Source: Nitrosopumilus sp. b3
GTDB taxonomy: Archaea > Thermoproteota > Nitrososphaeria > Nitrososphaerales > Nitrosopumilaceae
Assembly: GCF_014078525.1 (NCBI RefSeq)
Contig: NZ_MU078696.1
Coordinates: 347,345-411,344 of the forward strand
Direction of reading: 5' to 3'
DNA length: 64,000 nucleotides
Shown: piece by piece, positions 26,997 through 35,726 of the stretch
Layout: each line of letters opens with the position of its first letter
Position numbering within the stretch: the stretch's first letter is position 1
Notes under the pieces: generated by a model
Told to the model about the DNA's origin: nothing
The model's input: only the letters and a program-made list of their open reading frames with translations
The model's database searches: none
Made by a program: the position numbers and the translations under genes

Positions 26997-27446
26997 CTAA
27001 CGGTATGATTTCTGTTTTCTTCTTCTTGCACCAGGGCCACCAAATTTCTTTGGTTCTTTTTGTCTGGCATCTCCACTGACTAGATATTTATCAAAATCAG
27101 AGATTCGTTTTCGAAGATCTTCTCTTGCAGATTTTGGAAGTGGGTGTTCTTTTGGTTCTTTTTTAGATTTAGTCCATCCAATCAGTGCTCTGGTAATTCC
27201 AGTTGCAGCTGCACTGGCTTGGCCCATAAATCCTCCGCCTCTTACTCTGACAGAAATATCAATTTTATCTCTCAAATCTCCAGTGATCTCTAGTGGACCT
27301 AAAATAACTTCACGTGCAGTCTCTTGAGGAATCATTTCTACTGGAACATTGTTAATTCTTACTTTACCTTGTCCTTTTGTAATGTACACGTGTGCGCTAG
27401 CTCTCTTTCTTGTTGCAAAATAAATTTCAGTTTTTGGAGTTGTCAT
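26997..27446 (-). CDS. rps9: Small-subunit ribosomal protein uS9
   Basis: 149 residues. TRKRASAHVYITKGQGKVRIN at the start, VRGGGFMGQASAAATGITRALI in the middle, and the P-site-reaching C-terminal tail PGARRRKQKSYR: uS9 throughout. Its ATG overlaps the L13 stop by four bases. Member of the rpoD-L18e-L13-S9 operon. Confidence 0.96.
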   Translation of the reverse strand: MTTPKTEIYFATRKRASAHVYITKGQGKVRINNVPVEMIPQETAREVILGPLEITGDLRDKIDISVRVRGGGFMGQASAAATGITRALIGWTKSKKEPKEHPLPKSAREDLRKRISDFDKYLVSGDARQKEPKKFGGPGARRRKQKSYR

Positions 27447-27976
27447 TCAGTCCACCCTATTACTCTGCATATTTCGCCTAATGTTGTATAGTTTGCTGGA
27501 GTTCTTTTAATTTTTGCTTTCTCAAATTGAATTTTTTCAAGTGATTTGATTTGTTTTGGGGAACCGATGTAAGTTCTTAGCCTTTGATATGATTCTTTTC
27601 CAGATGGCTTTCTATCAAATGGTAACATCTGACGAATCATTTTTGCAATTACTGTATCTGGTCTTCTATAGTGAACTGGTCCATGTTTGTAGTTGATAAT
27701 ACTGTTGATTTCTAAAAATTCTCTATATTCTTTGATTTGGTTTACTCTAGTGCCACTCATCATAATTTTTTCACAATTTACAACTGACACTCTGTTTCCT
27801 TGAATGAGTAATTTTGCAACATATGATGCTAATCTTCCTGCAATGTGATTTGTTGCATCCACAACAATAGGTCTATCTGTTCTTACAACTGTTTCCTGTT
27901 TTGTTCCTCTTGTGGATTTGTTTATTCTTCCATTAGCCAAGTAGTACAACTCCTTTACCTGTTGGGTTTTGCTCAA
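27443..27976 (-). CDS. rpl13: Large-subunit ribosomal protein uL13
   Basis: 177 residues. Core starts at IVVDATNHIAGRLASYVAKLL (about residue 37), with GPVHYRRPDTVIAKMIRQMLP and the ending GEICRVIGW. Archaeal L13 normally begins just before the VVDA strand. Here the frame from ATG 27976 overlaps L18e by 44 bases; a TTG at 27940 would cut this to 8 bases and is an equally good start. Either way there is an unusual N-terminal extension. Confidence 0.93.
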   Translation of the reverse strand: MSKTQQVKELYYLANGRINKSTRGTKQETVVRTDRPIVVDATNHIAGRLASYVAKLLIQGNRVSVVNCEKIMMSGTRVNQIKEYREFLEINSIINYKHGPVHYRRPDTVIAKMIRQMLPFDRKPSGKESYQRLRTYIGSPKQIKSLEKIQFEKAKIKRTPANYTTLGEICRVIGWTE

Positions 27977-28280
27977 TCAAATCAGAATAACTTATAATTT
28001 TTCCGCCTTTTTCTATGATTTTGTTTGCAGCAGAATTTGAAATTGCAAATGAGAATAATGTGATTTTATGGGGAACACTTCCTGTTCCAAGAACTTTACC
28101 TGGAAATACTACTGTATCATTTTCTTTTGTTAATTGACCAATTCGATTCAAGTTTAGATCCCTTCTTGCTATGGATGGTTTTAATGCATATTCAGCTAAT
28201 TTTGCCCAAATTGGAGCGTCATTTTTAGTTGATGCTTTTTTTAGATCTTTTGCCATGCGTATAACTACTTGATTAGTCAT
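27933..28280 (-). CDS. rpl18e: Large-subunit ribosomal protein eL18
   Basis: 115 residues. APIWAKLAEYALKPSIARRDLNLNRIG, then FPGKVLGTGSVPHKITLFSFAISNSAANKI: archaeal L18e (L15-like fold). ATG at 28280 gives MTNQVVIRMAKDLKK; an in-frame ATG eight codons later is possible. Member of the rpoD operon. Confidence 0.93.
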   Translation of the reverse strand: MTNQVVIRMAKDLKKASTKNDAPIWAKLAEYALKPSIARRDLNLNRIGQLTKENDTVVFPGKVLGTGSVPHKITLFSFAISNSAANKIIEKGGKIISYSDLIEQNPTGKGVVLLG

Positions 28281-28325
28281 GTGAATAATCCGCCTTGAAA
28301 CCCAAATATAATGTCTATGCTTATT

Positions 28326-28991
28326 TTACTCTTGAATCTGGTCAATGGTTTCTTTGAATTGACCTAGTTTACTGCTAACTTCATCTACTCCTGCTAGAAT
28401 AATTTGTTCAGGATTAAGTGAACCTGTTGACTCTACTGTGAGAATCTTTTCATCCTCTTTATCAGTATCAACAATTGTAGAAATGTTTGCAGAGTTCCAT
28501 TTTGCATGTTCTGTTCCACGTCCAAGTCTTGCATAACATTCAACTTTGATTCGTTGACCTGGAGCTAACTGGACAATTGGGATTTTGTCTGAAACTGGTT
28601 TTACTGATTCGTCTTCAGAAGATAATTCATTTGAAAGGATAGATCTTGTAACATCGGAGTCCCCTGAGTCTAAAACTAACATTACTCTACAATTTGTACA
28701 TCCGGTTTCACTCTTACAATCACATTTTGATGGCTCGTTAAATCTACTCAAATCTGTCTTTAATGGAATTAATCCAAGTCTATGTGCAAGCCCTTCATCG
28801 GGTAGTACTGAAGAGTTTTCAAGTATATCGACTGTATCAATTGCAAATACTGGGACACCATTTAGACAGACACGTCTGAGTGCATTTGCATATTGCAATG
28901 GAACTCCTTTTAGCTTTACAGCTATTTTTTGATTATCTTTACTAATTACCTCTAAGGATGACAAATCTTGAACAAAATCTTCAAAGTCCAC
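28326..28991 (-). CDS. rpoD: DNA-directed RNA polymerase subunit D (Rpo3)
   Basis: The archaeal counterpart of RpoA/Rpb3, needed for polymerase assembly. 221 residues. ANALRRVCLNGVPVFAIDTVDI near residue 34 and LAHRLGLIPLKTDLSRF near 68 are the dimerisation core. An inserted domain holds C-x-C ... CTNCR (CDCKSETGCTNCR, residues 90-102), four cysteines able to hold an iron-sulphur cluster as in several archaea. First gene of the minus-strand ribosomal operon; divergent from SBDS. Confidence 0.95.
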   Translation of the reverse strand: MDFEDFVQDLSSLEVISKDNQKIAVKLKGVPLQYANALRRVCLNGVPVFAIDTVDILENSSVLPDEGLAHRLGLIPLKTDLSRFNEPSKCDCKSETGCTNCRVMLVLDSGDSDVTRSILSNELSSEDESVKPVSDKIPIVQLAPGQRIKVECYARLGRGTEHAKWNSANISTIVDTDKEDEKILTVESTGSLNPEQIILAGVDEVSSKLGQFKETIDQIQE

Positions 28992-29051
28992 ATAAAAATC
29001 TAGCTAGTTTTACGTATAGATAAATACCAAATTATCATAGATGTTTTAGAA

Positions 29052-29738
29052 ATGGCAGATTACACGTTGGTTAGATATTCCTATGAGGGGGAAAAATTTG
29101 AAATTATGGTAAAGCCTGACCCTGCTTTAGATTATCGGTTAGGTAAGAAAAAGGATATTTCATCAATCTTGGTTTCTGATGAAATTTACACTGATGCCAG
29201 TAAAGGCACAAGGCCAACTGCTGAGAAATTACAACATGCATTCAAAACTGAAGACCAGGCAGAAATAGCAGAAATAATTCTCAAGAAAGGAGATCTGAAT
29301 CTTACCACTGATCAAAGAAAAAAAATGATTGAAGAGAAGAAAAAACAGATTGTCACATTTATTGCCAAAACATATGTCGATCCTAGAACTCATCTTCCAC
29401 ACCCCCCACTAAGAATCGAGCAGGCTATGAAAGACGGTAGAGTATCAATTGATCCCCACAAAACAGTAGATGAACAGGTTAAGGATATTGTTGAAAAACT
29501 TCGTTCTATCATTGCTTTAAAATCTGAGAATCTAAAATTGGAAATTACAATTCCTGCACAATATGCATCTCAATCATATGCAGTTTTAAAATCTGTAGGT
29601 TCTCTAACCAAAGAAGAATGGCAAAATAATGGTTCACTAAAAGCAATACTTGAAATACCCGCTGCAGCAAGGCCAAACGTGATTGATAGATTAGGCTCTA
29701 TAACCAAAGGCTCTGCTACAGTTGAGGTAATGAAATAA
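29052..29738 (+). CDS. Ribosome maturation protein SBDS (Sdo1)
   Basis: 228 residues with the three SBDS domains: N-terminal FYSH (MADYTLVRYSYEGEKFEIMV-type start, residues 1-90), a three-helix middle with RTHLPHPPLRIEQAM, and a ferredoxin-like C-terminal domain ending SATVEVMK. Releases aIF6 from the 50S subunit with EF-2-like GTPase. First gene of the exosome operon, an archaeal superoperon; its stop overlaps the next ATG (TAATGG). Confidence 0.95.
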   Translation: MADYTLVRYSYEGEKFEIMVKPDPALDYRLGKKKDISSILVSDEIYTDASKGTRPTAEKLQHAFKTEDQAEIAEIILKKGDLNLTTDQRKKMIEEKKKQIVTFIAKTYVDPRTHLPHPPLRIEQAMKDGRVSIDPHKTVDEQVKDIVEKLRSIIALKSENLKLEITIPAQYASQSYAVLKSVGSLTKEEWQNNGSLKAILEIPAAARPNVIDRLGSITKGSATVEVMK

Positions 29739-30418
29739 TGGATAATAAAAGAAAATACGTTATTCCAGGCGATGTAGTAACTACAGGACCATTTAGACCT
29801 GAGCAAAATGTAGAGCTTCAAGGAAATAAGATCATCTCAACTACAATTGGAATTTCTGAAATTTATGATGATTCAGTAAAGGTAATCCCACTTACTGGAA
29901 AATATATTCCAAAAATCAATGATTTAGTTATAGGTAAAGTAATTTCTCATACTTCTCTTTCATGGGAACTTGACATTAATTCCTGCTATGTTGGATTCCT
30001 TCCTGCACAAGATGTTTTTGGACGTGATTTTTCTGCTCATGCTGATGAACTTTCATCCAAACTAAAGTCTGGTGACTTGGTTGCAGCAAGAATTGCAAAT
30101 TTTGATAGAACACGAGATCCACTGGTTACGATTTCTGATAGAGATTTAGGTAAAATTGATACTGGAGATTTGGTAAAAATCTCCCCCAGTAAGGTTCCGC
30201 GCCTAATTGGAAAAAGAGGTACCATGATCCAGATGATAGAGATGGCAACCGATGCTGCAATTACAATTGGTCAGAATGGCTGGGTAGTTGTTTCTTGTGA
30301 GTCTCCCGAGGGATTATTAAAGGCTAAAAAGGCAATTGAAATGGTTAATGAAAAAGCACATGTTGCTAATTTGACTGATCAAGTGAAAGAAATGTTAGAA
30401 TCAAAAGGTGAATCATAA
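29738..30418 (+). CDS. rrp4: Exosome RNA-binding subunit Rrp4
   Basis: 226 residues: N-terminal domain (KYVIPGDVVTTG), S1 domain (LVIGKVISHTSLSWELDI), and a KH domain with KVPRLIGKRGTMIQMIEMAT (GxxG motif GKRG). Forms the cap that feeds RNA into the Rrp41/Rrp42 ring. Its stop overlaps the rrp41 ATG by one base. Confidence 0.95.
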   Translation: MDNKRKYVIPGDVVTTGPFRPEQNVELQGNKIISTTIGISEIYDDSVKVIPLTGKYIPKINDLVIGKVISHTSLSWELDINSCYVGFLPAQDVFGRDFSAHADELSSKLKSGDLVAARIANFDRTRDPLVTISDRDLGKIDTGDLVKISPSKVPRLIGKRGTMIQMIEMATDAAITIGQNGWVVVSCESPEGLLKAKKAIEMVNEKAHVANLTDQVKEMLESKGES

Positions 30419-31152
30419 TGGGCGGAAGAGACGCAACAATGGTCCTATTGGACGAGAATGGTATACGTTGTGATGGCCGTAAAGTAGACGAACCAAGACG
30501 AATTATGATTAAAGCCGGCGGACTAAAAAACGCAGATGGTTCAGCTTACATTGAATTTGGTGATAACAAAATTCTAGTTGGTGTTTTTGGTCCAAGAGAC
30601 GTTCATCCAAAACACATGTCTGATACTGACACTGGAATCTTAAGAGTTAGATATCATATGGAGCCTTTTTCTGTTGGAGAAAGAAAGAATCCTGCTCCTT
30701 CTAGAAGAGAAATTGAAATTTCTAAAGTAATCAAAGAAGCATTAGAGCCTGCAGTTATGCTAGAAAAATTCCCAAGAACTGCAGTTGATGTTTTCATTGA
30801 AGTATTGCAAGCAGATGGTGGAACCCGTTGTGCTGCACTTTCAGCAGCATCAGTTGCACTAGCTGATGCTGGAATTCCAATGAGAGATATGGTAGCAGCT
30901 TGTGCTGCAGGAAAAGTGGCAGATACTATAGTTTTAGATGTTAACAATGAAGAGGACCAGGCAGGTCAAGCAGATATGCCAATTGGATATATGCCAAGTC
31001 TTGAAAAAATTACATTATTACAATTAGATGGTGTTCTTACTCCTGAGGAATACAAAAAATGTATTCAAGTTGGAGTTGATGGATGTAAAATTGTTTATGA
31101 TATTCAAAAGAAAGCACTTCAAGACAAATACTTTGGAAACGGAGCTGATTAA
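30418..31152 (+). CDS. rrp41: Exosome exoribonuclease subunit Rrp41
   Basis: 244 residues of RNase PH fold; the catalytic subunit, phosphate-dependent 3'-5' RNA decay. IRCDGRKVDEPRRIMIKAG near residue 11, HMEPFSVGERKNPAPSRREIEISKV (active-site Arg pair, near 78-102), DGGTRCAALSAASVALADAGI, and catalytic Asp in DQAGQADMPIGYMP. Downstream subunit Rrp42 starts after two bases. Confidence 0.96.
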   Translation: MGGRDATMVLLDENGIRCDGRKVDEPRRIMIKAGGLKNADGSAYIEFGDNKILVGVFGPRDVHPKHMSDTDTGILRVRYHMEPFSVGERKNPAPSRREIEISKVIKEALEPAVMLEKFPRTAVDVFIEVLQADGGTRCAALSAASVALADAGIPMRDMVAACAAGKVADTIVLDVNNEEDQAGQADMPIGYMPSLEKITLLQLDGVLTPEEYKKCIQVGVDGCKIVYDIQKKALQDKYFGNGAD

Positions 31153-31154
31153 AG

Positions 31155-31973
31155 ATGACATCTACTTCTGTTCTTGATGATCTAAGGAAATCACAAATTC
31201 TAGAGTTACTCGAACAAGGAAAAAGAGTAGATGGTAGAGCACTAGATGAAGTAAGAGAAATTAGAATTGAGACTAATGCTATTCCTAAAGCAAATGGTTC
31301 TGCAAGAGTTTTTCTTGGTGATACCGAAGTAGTATGTGGAGTGAAAATCCAACCTGATAGACCTTTCCCAGATACTGGTGACAAGGGTCTTTTCATTTGT
31401 ACTGCTGAACTTTTACCCCTTTCACATCCTACTGTTGAAACTGGACCTCCACAACCACACGTAATTGAATTGGCAAGAGTTGTTGATAGAGGAATTAGAG
31501 AAAGCCATATGGTTGATGTTTCTCAATTAGTTATTGAAAAAGATAAATCAGTCATTGGTGTATTTGCTGATAACGTTGTAGTTGATTATGATGGAAATCT
31601 CTTTGATGCTTGCTCTTATGCTAGTGTAGCTGCATTACTTACATCAAAAACTCCTAAATGGAATTGGGTTGATGATTCCCCAACACTTGTAGAGGGTGAA
31701 GATACGCCATTACCAATTACCACAATTCCTGTATCTGTAACTATGGGAAAAATAGGAAATCACATTATTGTAGATCCAAATGGTGATGAATGGGAAAGTA
31801 TGGATGCGCGAATTACAATTACGACTGATGGTGATGGAAATATCTGTGCATTACAAAAAGGTGGCTTTGATGGATTCACTCAAGAAGAGATTAACCAATG
31901 CGGTGAAATCTCAGTACGAGTAGGAGCAAAAATAAGAGAAAAATTAAAACAAGCCCAAACGGCAGGTCAATAA
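31155..31973 (+). CDS. rrp42: Exosome subunit Rrp42
   Basis: 272 residues, RNase PH fold but non-catalytic; forms the hexameric ring with Rrp41 and shapes the active site. GKRVDGRALDEVREIRIETN near residue 17, LFICTAELLPLSHPTVETGPP, and DGNLFDACSYASVAALLTSKTP. The start is ATG at 31155. Confidence 0.96.
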   Translation: MTSTSVLDDLRKSQILELLEQGKRVDGRALDEVREIRIETNAIPKANGSARVFLGDTEVVCGVKIQPDRPFPDTGDKGLFICTAELLPLSHPTVETGPPQPHVIELARVVDRGIRESHMVDVSQLVIEKDKSVIGVFADNVVVDYDGNLFDACSYASVAALLTSKTPKWNWVDDSPTLVEGEDTPLPITTIPVSVTMGKIGNHIIVDPNGDEWESMDARITITTDGDGNICALQKGGFDGFTQEEINQCGEISVRVGAKIREKLKQAQTAGQ

Positions 31974-31974
31974 A

Positions 31975-32187
31975 ATGGCAAAAGCAAAAAAATCACTTAA
32001 AGGATTAGGCGCTCGTTACGGAATTAAGCTTAGAAAACAATATACAAAAATCCATCTTCAACTCAAAGAAAAAAGAACCTGCCCTGAATGCGGTTCAAAA
32101 ACTTTTGGTAGGGATGCCGTAGGTATCTGGTCTTGCAAGAAATGCAGCTATAAGGTAGCCGGAACTGCATATGACATTAAGCTTTAG
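31975..32187 (+). CDS. rpl37ae: Large-subunit ribosomal protein eL43 (L37Ae)
   Basis: 70 residues. Zinc finger CPECGSKTF ... WSCKKCSYKVAGTAYD (C-x2-C, C-x2-C) is the L37Ae ribbon; the N-terminus LKGLGARYGIKLRKQ fits. Follows rrp42 by one base and overlaps pcc1 by 17 bases. Confidence 0.95.
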   Translation: MAKAKKSLKGLGARYGIKLRKQYTKIHLQLKEKRTCPECGSKTFGRDAVGIWSCKKCSYKVAGTAYDIKL

Positions 32188-32416
32188 TGCAAAAATTATC
32201 GTTGATGCAAAAGACAAGAACAAAGCAATTTTTGATTCTGTGAATACTGATAACGAATTTTATCCAGAAAATCCTGTAAAAACAAAGATTACGTTTGATA
32301 AAAAAATTGAAATTTCTGCAGAATCTCAACAACTAACCCATCTCAGAGCAAATCTTAATTCAACACTTAGGCTAATCCAGGCAAGTTATGATTCGATTGA
32401 ATCGGTAAAGATATAA
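32171..32416 (+). CDS. pcc1: KEOPS complex subunit Pcc1
   Basis: 81 residues. The pattern AIFDSVNTDNEFYPENPVKTKI and LRANLNSTLRLIQASYDSIESV is the Pcc1/CTAG family. Pcc1 dimerises and bridges Kae1 in the KEOPS complex that makes the tRNA modification t6A. Overlaps the L37Ae end by 17 bases and precedes prefoldin, as in many archaea. Confidence 0.9.
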   Translation: MTLSFSAKIIVDAKDKNKAIFDSVNTDNEFYPENPVKTKITFDKKIEISAESQQLTHLRANLNSTLRLIQASYDSIESVKI

Positions 32417-32439
32417 TGAAACAAAATTTTTGATTAATT

Positions 32440-32832
32440 ATGTCATCTCCACAAATGCCTCCATGGCTTCAAGAGCAAATTATGAAATTACAACAATCTC
32501 AACAAAACCTACAAGCAGTAATGACCCAAAAACAGCATCTTGAGATGGAAAAAGCAGAAACTGCAAAAGCATTAGATGAATTAAAAAAAGTTACAGATAA
32601 TGATGCCGTCTTTAAGCAAGCTGGAACTGTTTTGATAAAATCCACTAAACAACAACTAATTGATGAATTAGAAGAGAAAGAAGAAATGGCAAAGACCCGT
32701 TTTACAGTACTTGAAAAACAAGAGGAGCGTCTAAAAGAATCACTCAAAGAACAAGAGGCAAAAATCACTGAAATGATGAAAGGCGGTTCAGCAAATCCTG
32801 CTCCACCTGCAGAAGATAATCCAAGAAAATAA
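32440..32832 (+). CDS. pfdB: Prefoldin beta subunit
   Basis: 130 residues. Two long coiled-coil helices around a beta hairpin: QEQIMKLQQSQQNLQAVMTQKQHLEME, the hairpin DNDAVFKQAGTVLIKSTKQQL, then a second helix. This is the prefoldin beta (Gim) pattern; the subunit hands unfolded chains to the thermosome. Ends in a short Pro/Ala tail (GGSANPAPPAEDNPRK). Confidence 0.95.
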   Translation: MSSPQMPPWLQEQIMKLQQSQQNLQAVMTQKQHLEMEKAETAKALDELKKVTDNDAVFKQAGTVLIKSTKQQLIDELEEKEEMAKTRFTVLEKQEERLKESLKEQEAKITEMMKGGSANPAPPAEDNPRK

Positions 32833-32884
32833 TCTTCATTACAATTTCATATAAGATATTAACAATTCATTCTAAATACTATTT

Positions 32885-33571
32885 GTGAAATTAGAGAATC
32901 TTCGAATTATTGTTGATGAGAGGGAACGTAAAAGCGGAATTCCTGAACTCCTAAAATCAGTCGGAATGAATCTTGAGATGAAAACACTCCCTATTGGTGA
33001 TTACATTGTTGCCCCCGAAACAATTGTTGAGCGAAAAAGTATTCGTGATCTTATGGCATCTGTATTTGATGGAAGACTTTTTGATCAATGTTCAAGACTA
33101 AAGGAACACTTTGAGAATCCCGTTGTTCTCATGGAGGGAAATGTAGATGAGATTGAAGAAATAACTGAAAATCCTCTAATATTTTATGGTGCAATATCTA
33201 CAGTAGTACTTGATTTTAAAATTCCTGTAATCCCTACTCCCAGTGCTGCACATACTGCAAAATTATTGGTATCGATGTGCTCTAGAAAGGAATCTCACAA
33301 AGGGCCATATTTGAAAAAAATCAAAAAATCATCTGATCTAGAACGTCAACAATTATCCTCACTTTGTAGTTTGCCTGGAATTGGAGAAAAATTTGCAGTT
33401 AGGATGCTTGAGAAATTTGGAACTCCTCTGAAAGTTTTTACTGCAACTACTGCTGATTTGGCAAAAGTTGAAGGATTAGGAGAAGCACGTGCCAAGAAAA
33501 TCAAAACTGTTCTTGACTCAAAAAGCAAACATTTGAAAAAATCTAATCAAAAAACTCTGCATGATGAATGA
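32885..33571 (+). CDS. XPF/ERCC4-type structure-specific endonuclease with helix-hairpin-helix
   Basis: 228 residues, GTG start. Nuclease motif: IIVDERERKSG (residues 7-17) and VERKSIRDLMASVFDGRLFDQ (the ERK-x3-D core, residues about 49-57). The C-terminus has a tandem HhH (SLCSLPGIGEKFAVRMLEKFG and KVEGLGEARAKKIKTVL). Cuts flap, fork or bubble DNA next to a 3' single strand. This is the crenarchaeal/thaumarchaeal short form without the Hef helicase and needs a partner such as PCNA to act (family knowledge). Confidence 0.93.
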   Translation: MKLENLRIIVDERERKSGIPELLKSVGMNLEMKTLPIGDYIVAPETIVERKSIRDLMASVFDGRLFDQCSRLKEHFENPVVLMEGNVDEIEEITENPLIFYGAISTVVLDFKIPVIPTPSAAHTAKLLVSMCSRKESHKGPYLKKIKKSSDLERQQLSSLCSLPGIGEKFAVRMLEKFGTPLKVFTATTADLAKVEGLGEARAKKIKTVLDSKSKHLKKSNQKTLHDE

Positions 33572-33605
33572 TACAAATTAATAATTTAAGATTAGATCAA
33601 TTACC

Positions 33606-34364
33606 ATGTTTGTAACAGTTGATTGGCTCAAAGAGCATCAATTTGATCCTGATGTTGTAATTGTAGACACACGTCCAAAGACAATGTTTCTTTATGGGCA
33701 TTTACCAAATTCACAATCACTTTCAATAGAGCAGGTAATCCGCTTTGATGAATTTGGTTCTAACTTGGTAATTGAGCAAGAAAAGATTGTTGAACTTTTT
33801 AGTAATTTAGGAATCGATGAAACAAAAACAGTGATCTTAATTGGAGATGCTATGGATCCATCTGTTGCAAGAATTGTTTGGACGTTTTTATATTTTGGAC
33901 ATGAAAAAACATATCTTCTAAATTCAAATTCATCTGATTTACAAAAACATGGATTTGAGTTAAAGCGTCAAACTACAATTCCAAAACCTGCAAAATTCTC
34001 GCCAAAAATTAATCATGACATCCGAATAGAATCTGACTTTTTAAAAGATCATTTGACTGATTTTGAAATTTTAGATGCACGAAGTCCTCAAGAATTTATG
34101 GGTGGGCATCTTCCAAACTCAAAACTCATTCCATTTACTGAAGGGATTGGTTATGATGGAAATTTATTTCAAAACAAAGAATTCCTTGATGATCTATTTT
34201 TACAAAAAAATATCTCAAAGGATAAAGAGATAGTTTGCTACTGTATGCATGGCCACAGAGCATCAAATCTATTTTTACAACTTAAAATTGCAGGGTTTGA
34301 AAAAGTAAAACTCTATGATGGCTCATTTGTTGAATGGACTGGAAAAAAATTACCCCTTGAGTAA
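33606..34364 (+). CDS. Two-domain rhodanese-type sulfurtransferase
   Basis: 252 residues with two rhodanese domains. The N-terminal domain has Asp (LIGDAMDP) where Cys is expected and is inactive; the C-terminal domain has the active loop CYCMHGHRASNLF with Cys near residue 215. Moves sulfane sulfur, for example from thiosulfate or 3-mercaptopyruvate. A second paralogue with a different loop is at 35727. Ends in a 15-base convergent overlap with the Nob1 gene. Confidence 0.9.
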   Translation: MFVTVDWLKEHQFDPDVVIVDTRPKTMFLYGHLPNSQSLSIEQVIRFDEFGSNLVIEQEKIVELFSNLGIDETKTVILIGDAMDPSVARIVWTFLYFGHEKTYLLNSNSSDLQKHGFELKRQTTIPKPAKFSPKINHDIRIESDFLKDHLTDFEILDARSPQEFMGGHLPNSKLIPFTEGIGYDGNLFQNKEFLDDLFLQKNISKDKEIVCYCMHGHRASNLFLQLKIAGFEKVKLYDGSFVEWTGKKLPLE

Positions 34365-34829
34365 TTTCCTCTTTAATGAGGTACCGCACATAGGGCATTC
34401 ATTACCTGATGAATGATTTGTTCTACATCCTGGGCAATAATGAACCCATTTCCCAACATCTGAAATTCCTTGCGTCATTATTGGTGAAATTTTCAGACCT
34501 AGATTTCTTGCAACATTTGAGATTGCAAAATCATCGCTAATTATCTCGCCATTTAGCTCAATACATAATGCAAGTATTGATACATCCTGTTTTGATAGTT
34601 GTTGATAGTCTCCAGTATCTCTTGCAGCTTTTACTGCAGCCATTGTGGATTCTTTGTCGGGTTCTCTTATTTTTAATCTATTAGTTTCAAGTAATGTTCC
34701 AAGTGCATCTTGATTTTTTTTGATATGTTTTATCTCATCGTATACCAAAGAAGTTGTGTAACAATCATCAGCTGATCCAAATGGAACTCCTGCATAAAAT
34801 GCACTAGCATCTAAAATTCTAAAATCCAA
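34350..34829 (-). CDS. nob1: Endoribonuclease Nob1 (PIN + zinc ribbon)
   Basis: 159 residues. PIN-domain Asp in ILDASAFYAG (residue 7), Glu in LVYDEIKHIK, Asp in DVSILALCIEL and SDDFAISN, i.e. the four metal ligands. C-terminal zinc ribbon HYCPGCRTNH ... CPMCGTSLK. Nob1 cuts the 3' end of pre-16S rRNA at site D. Overlaps NAD kinase by 11 bases on the same strand. Confidence 0.9.
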   Translation of the reverse strand: MDFRILDASAFYAGVPFGSADDCYTTSLVYDEIKHIKKNQDALGTLLETNRLKIREPDKESTMAAVKAARDTGDYQQLSKQDVSILALCIELNGEIISDDFAISNVARNLGLKISPIMTQGISDVGKWVHYCPGCRTNHSSGNECPMCGTSLKRKLLKG

Positions 34830-35634
34830 GTTTGCTCATTTGCCTTAGCCCTCGTTTTTTTAATCTAACAAATACTGCTGGTTTGTTGTATTTTTTTATA
34901 ATGATTGGTTCTTCATATCCTGCTTTTTTGATTACTTGCGCATCCATTGCAATGTTGCAATCATGCGAACAAATAATTTCGATTTTCTCATCCGGAACTA
35001 CAATTGAAGCTAATCTGTATACTGGTGCGACAGGTGTAATTATTAAAACATTCAAACTCTCGTGTAAAATTGGACCTCCTAATGAAAATGAATGTCCAGT
35101 AGATCCACTTGGTGTTGCGATGATTACTCCGTCCATTTTTTGTTTTACTGTATCATTTTGAAATTTGATTTCAATCTCTGCAGTTTTAGTCAGGTTCACT
35201 CTGCTAATGTATATTTCATTTAATGCTGGAGGAAATTCAACTCCACCACATGACGCAACGACTCTGATTCTTTTATCTAAAAAGAAATTATCTTTTAGAA
35301 TTGCATTTATGGCATCATCTATCTCTTCAATTGTAATTTCAGCTAAAATACCTCTATTGCCCCCCACGTTTATAGTCAAAATTGGTGTCTCATTTTGGAG
35401 GTTTCTAAAAACCCTTAGTGTTGTTCCATCTCCACCAAGAGTGATGACTAGGTCTAGTTTTATTTTTTTTAACTCTGATAAATCCTCTATCTCTGTTGCC
35501 CCTTCTACCTCAATTGGTGAAATTGTATATACTGTAGAATTTTTTGCCAAAAACTTTTTTGCAACATCTCTTGCAGCTTTCTCTGAATCTTTTGAACCTA
35601 CCTTACTTACCACTGCAACTTTTTGAAGCTTCAA
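34819..35634 (-). CDS. nadK: NAD kinase
   Basis: 271 residues. Motif LVITLGGDGTTLRVFRN near residues 58-74 and IIATPSGSTGHSFSLGGPIL near 155-174 are the two signature segments of ATP/polyP-NAD kinases; NVGGNRGILAEI lies between. Makes NADP+ from NAD+. Upstream of and overlapping nob1. Confidence 0.93.
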   Translation of the reverse strand: MKLQKVAVVSKVGSKDSEKAARDVAKKFLAKNSTVYTISPIEVEGATEIEDLSELKKIKLDLVITLGGDGTTLRVFRNLQNETPILTINVGGNRGILAEITIEEIDDAINAILKDNFFLDKRIRVVASCGGVEFPPALNEIYISRVNLTKTAEIEIKFQNDTVKQKMDGVIIATPSGSTGHSFSLGGPILHESLNVLIITPVAPVYRLASIVVPDEKIEIICSHDCNIAMDAQVIKKAGYEEPIIIKKYNKPAVFVRLKKRGLRQMSKLGF

Positions 35635-35726
35635 GCAGTTCTACTGAATTTCATTGTACTTAAAAATGATATTTTTGAGGATTTTTGGAAAAAAACAAAT
35701 AAGTATGAAAACAATGGAAAAACATC

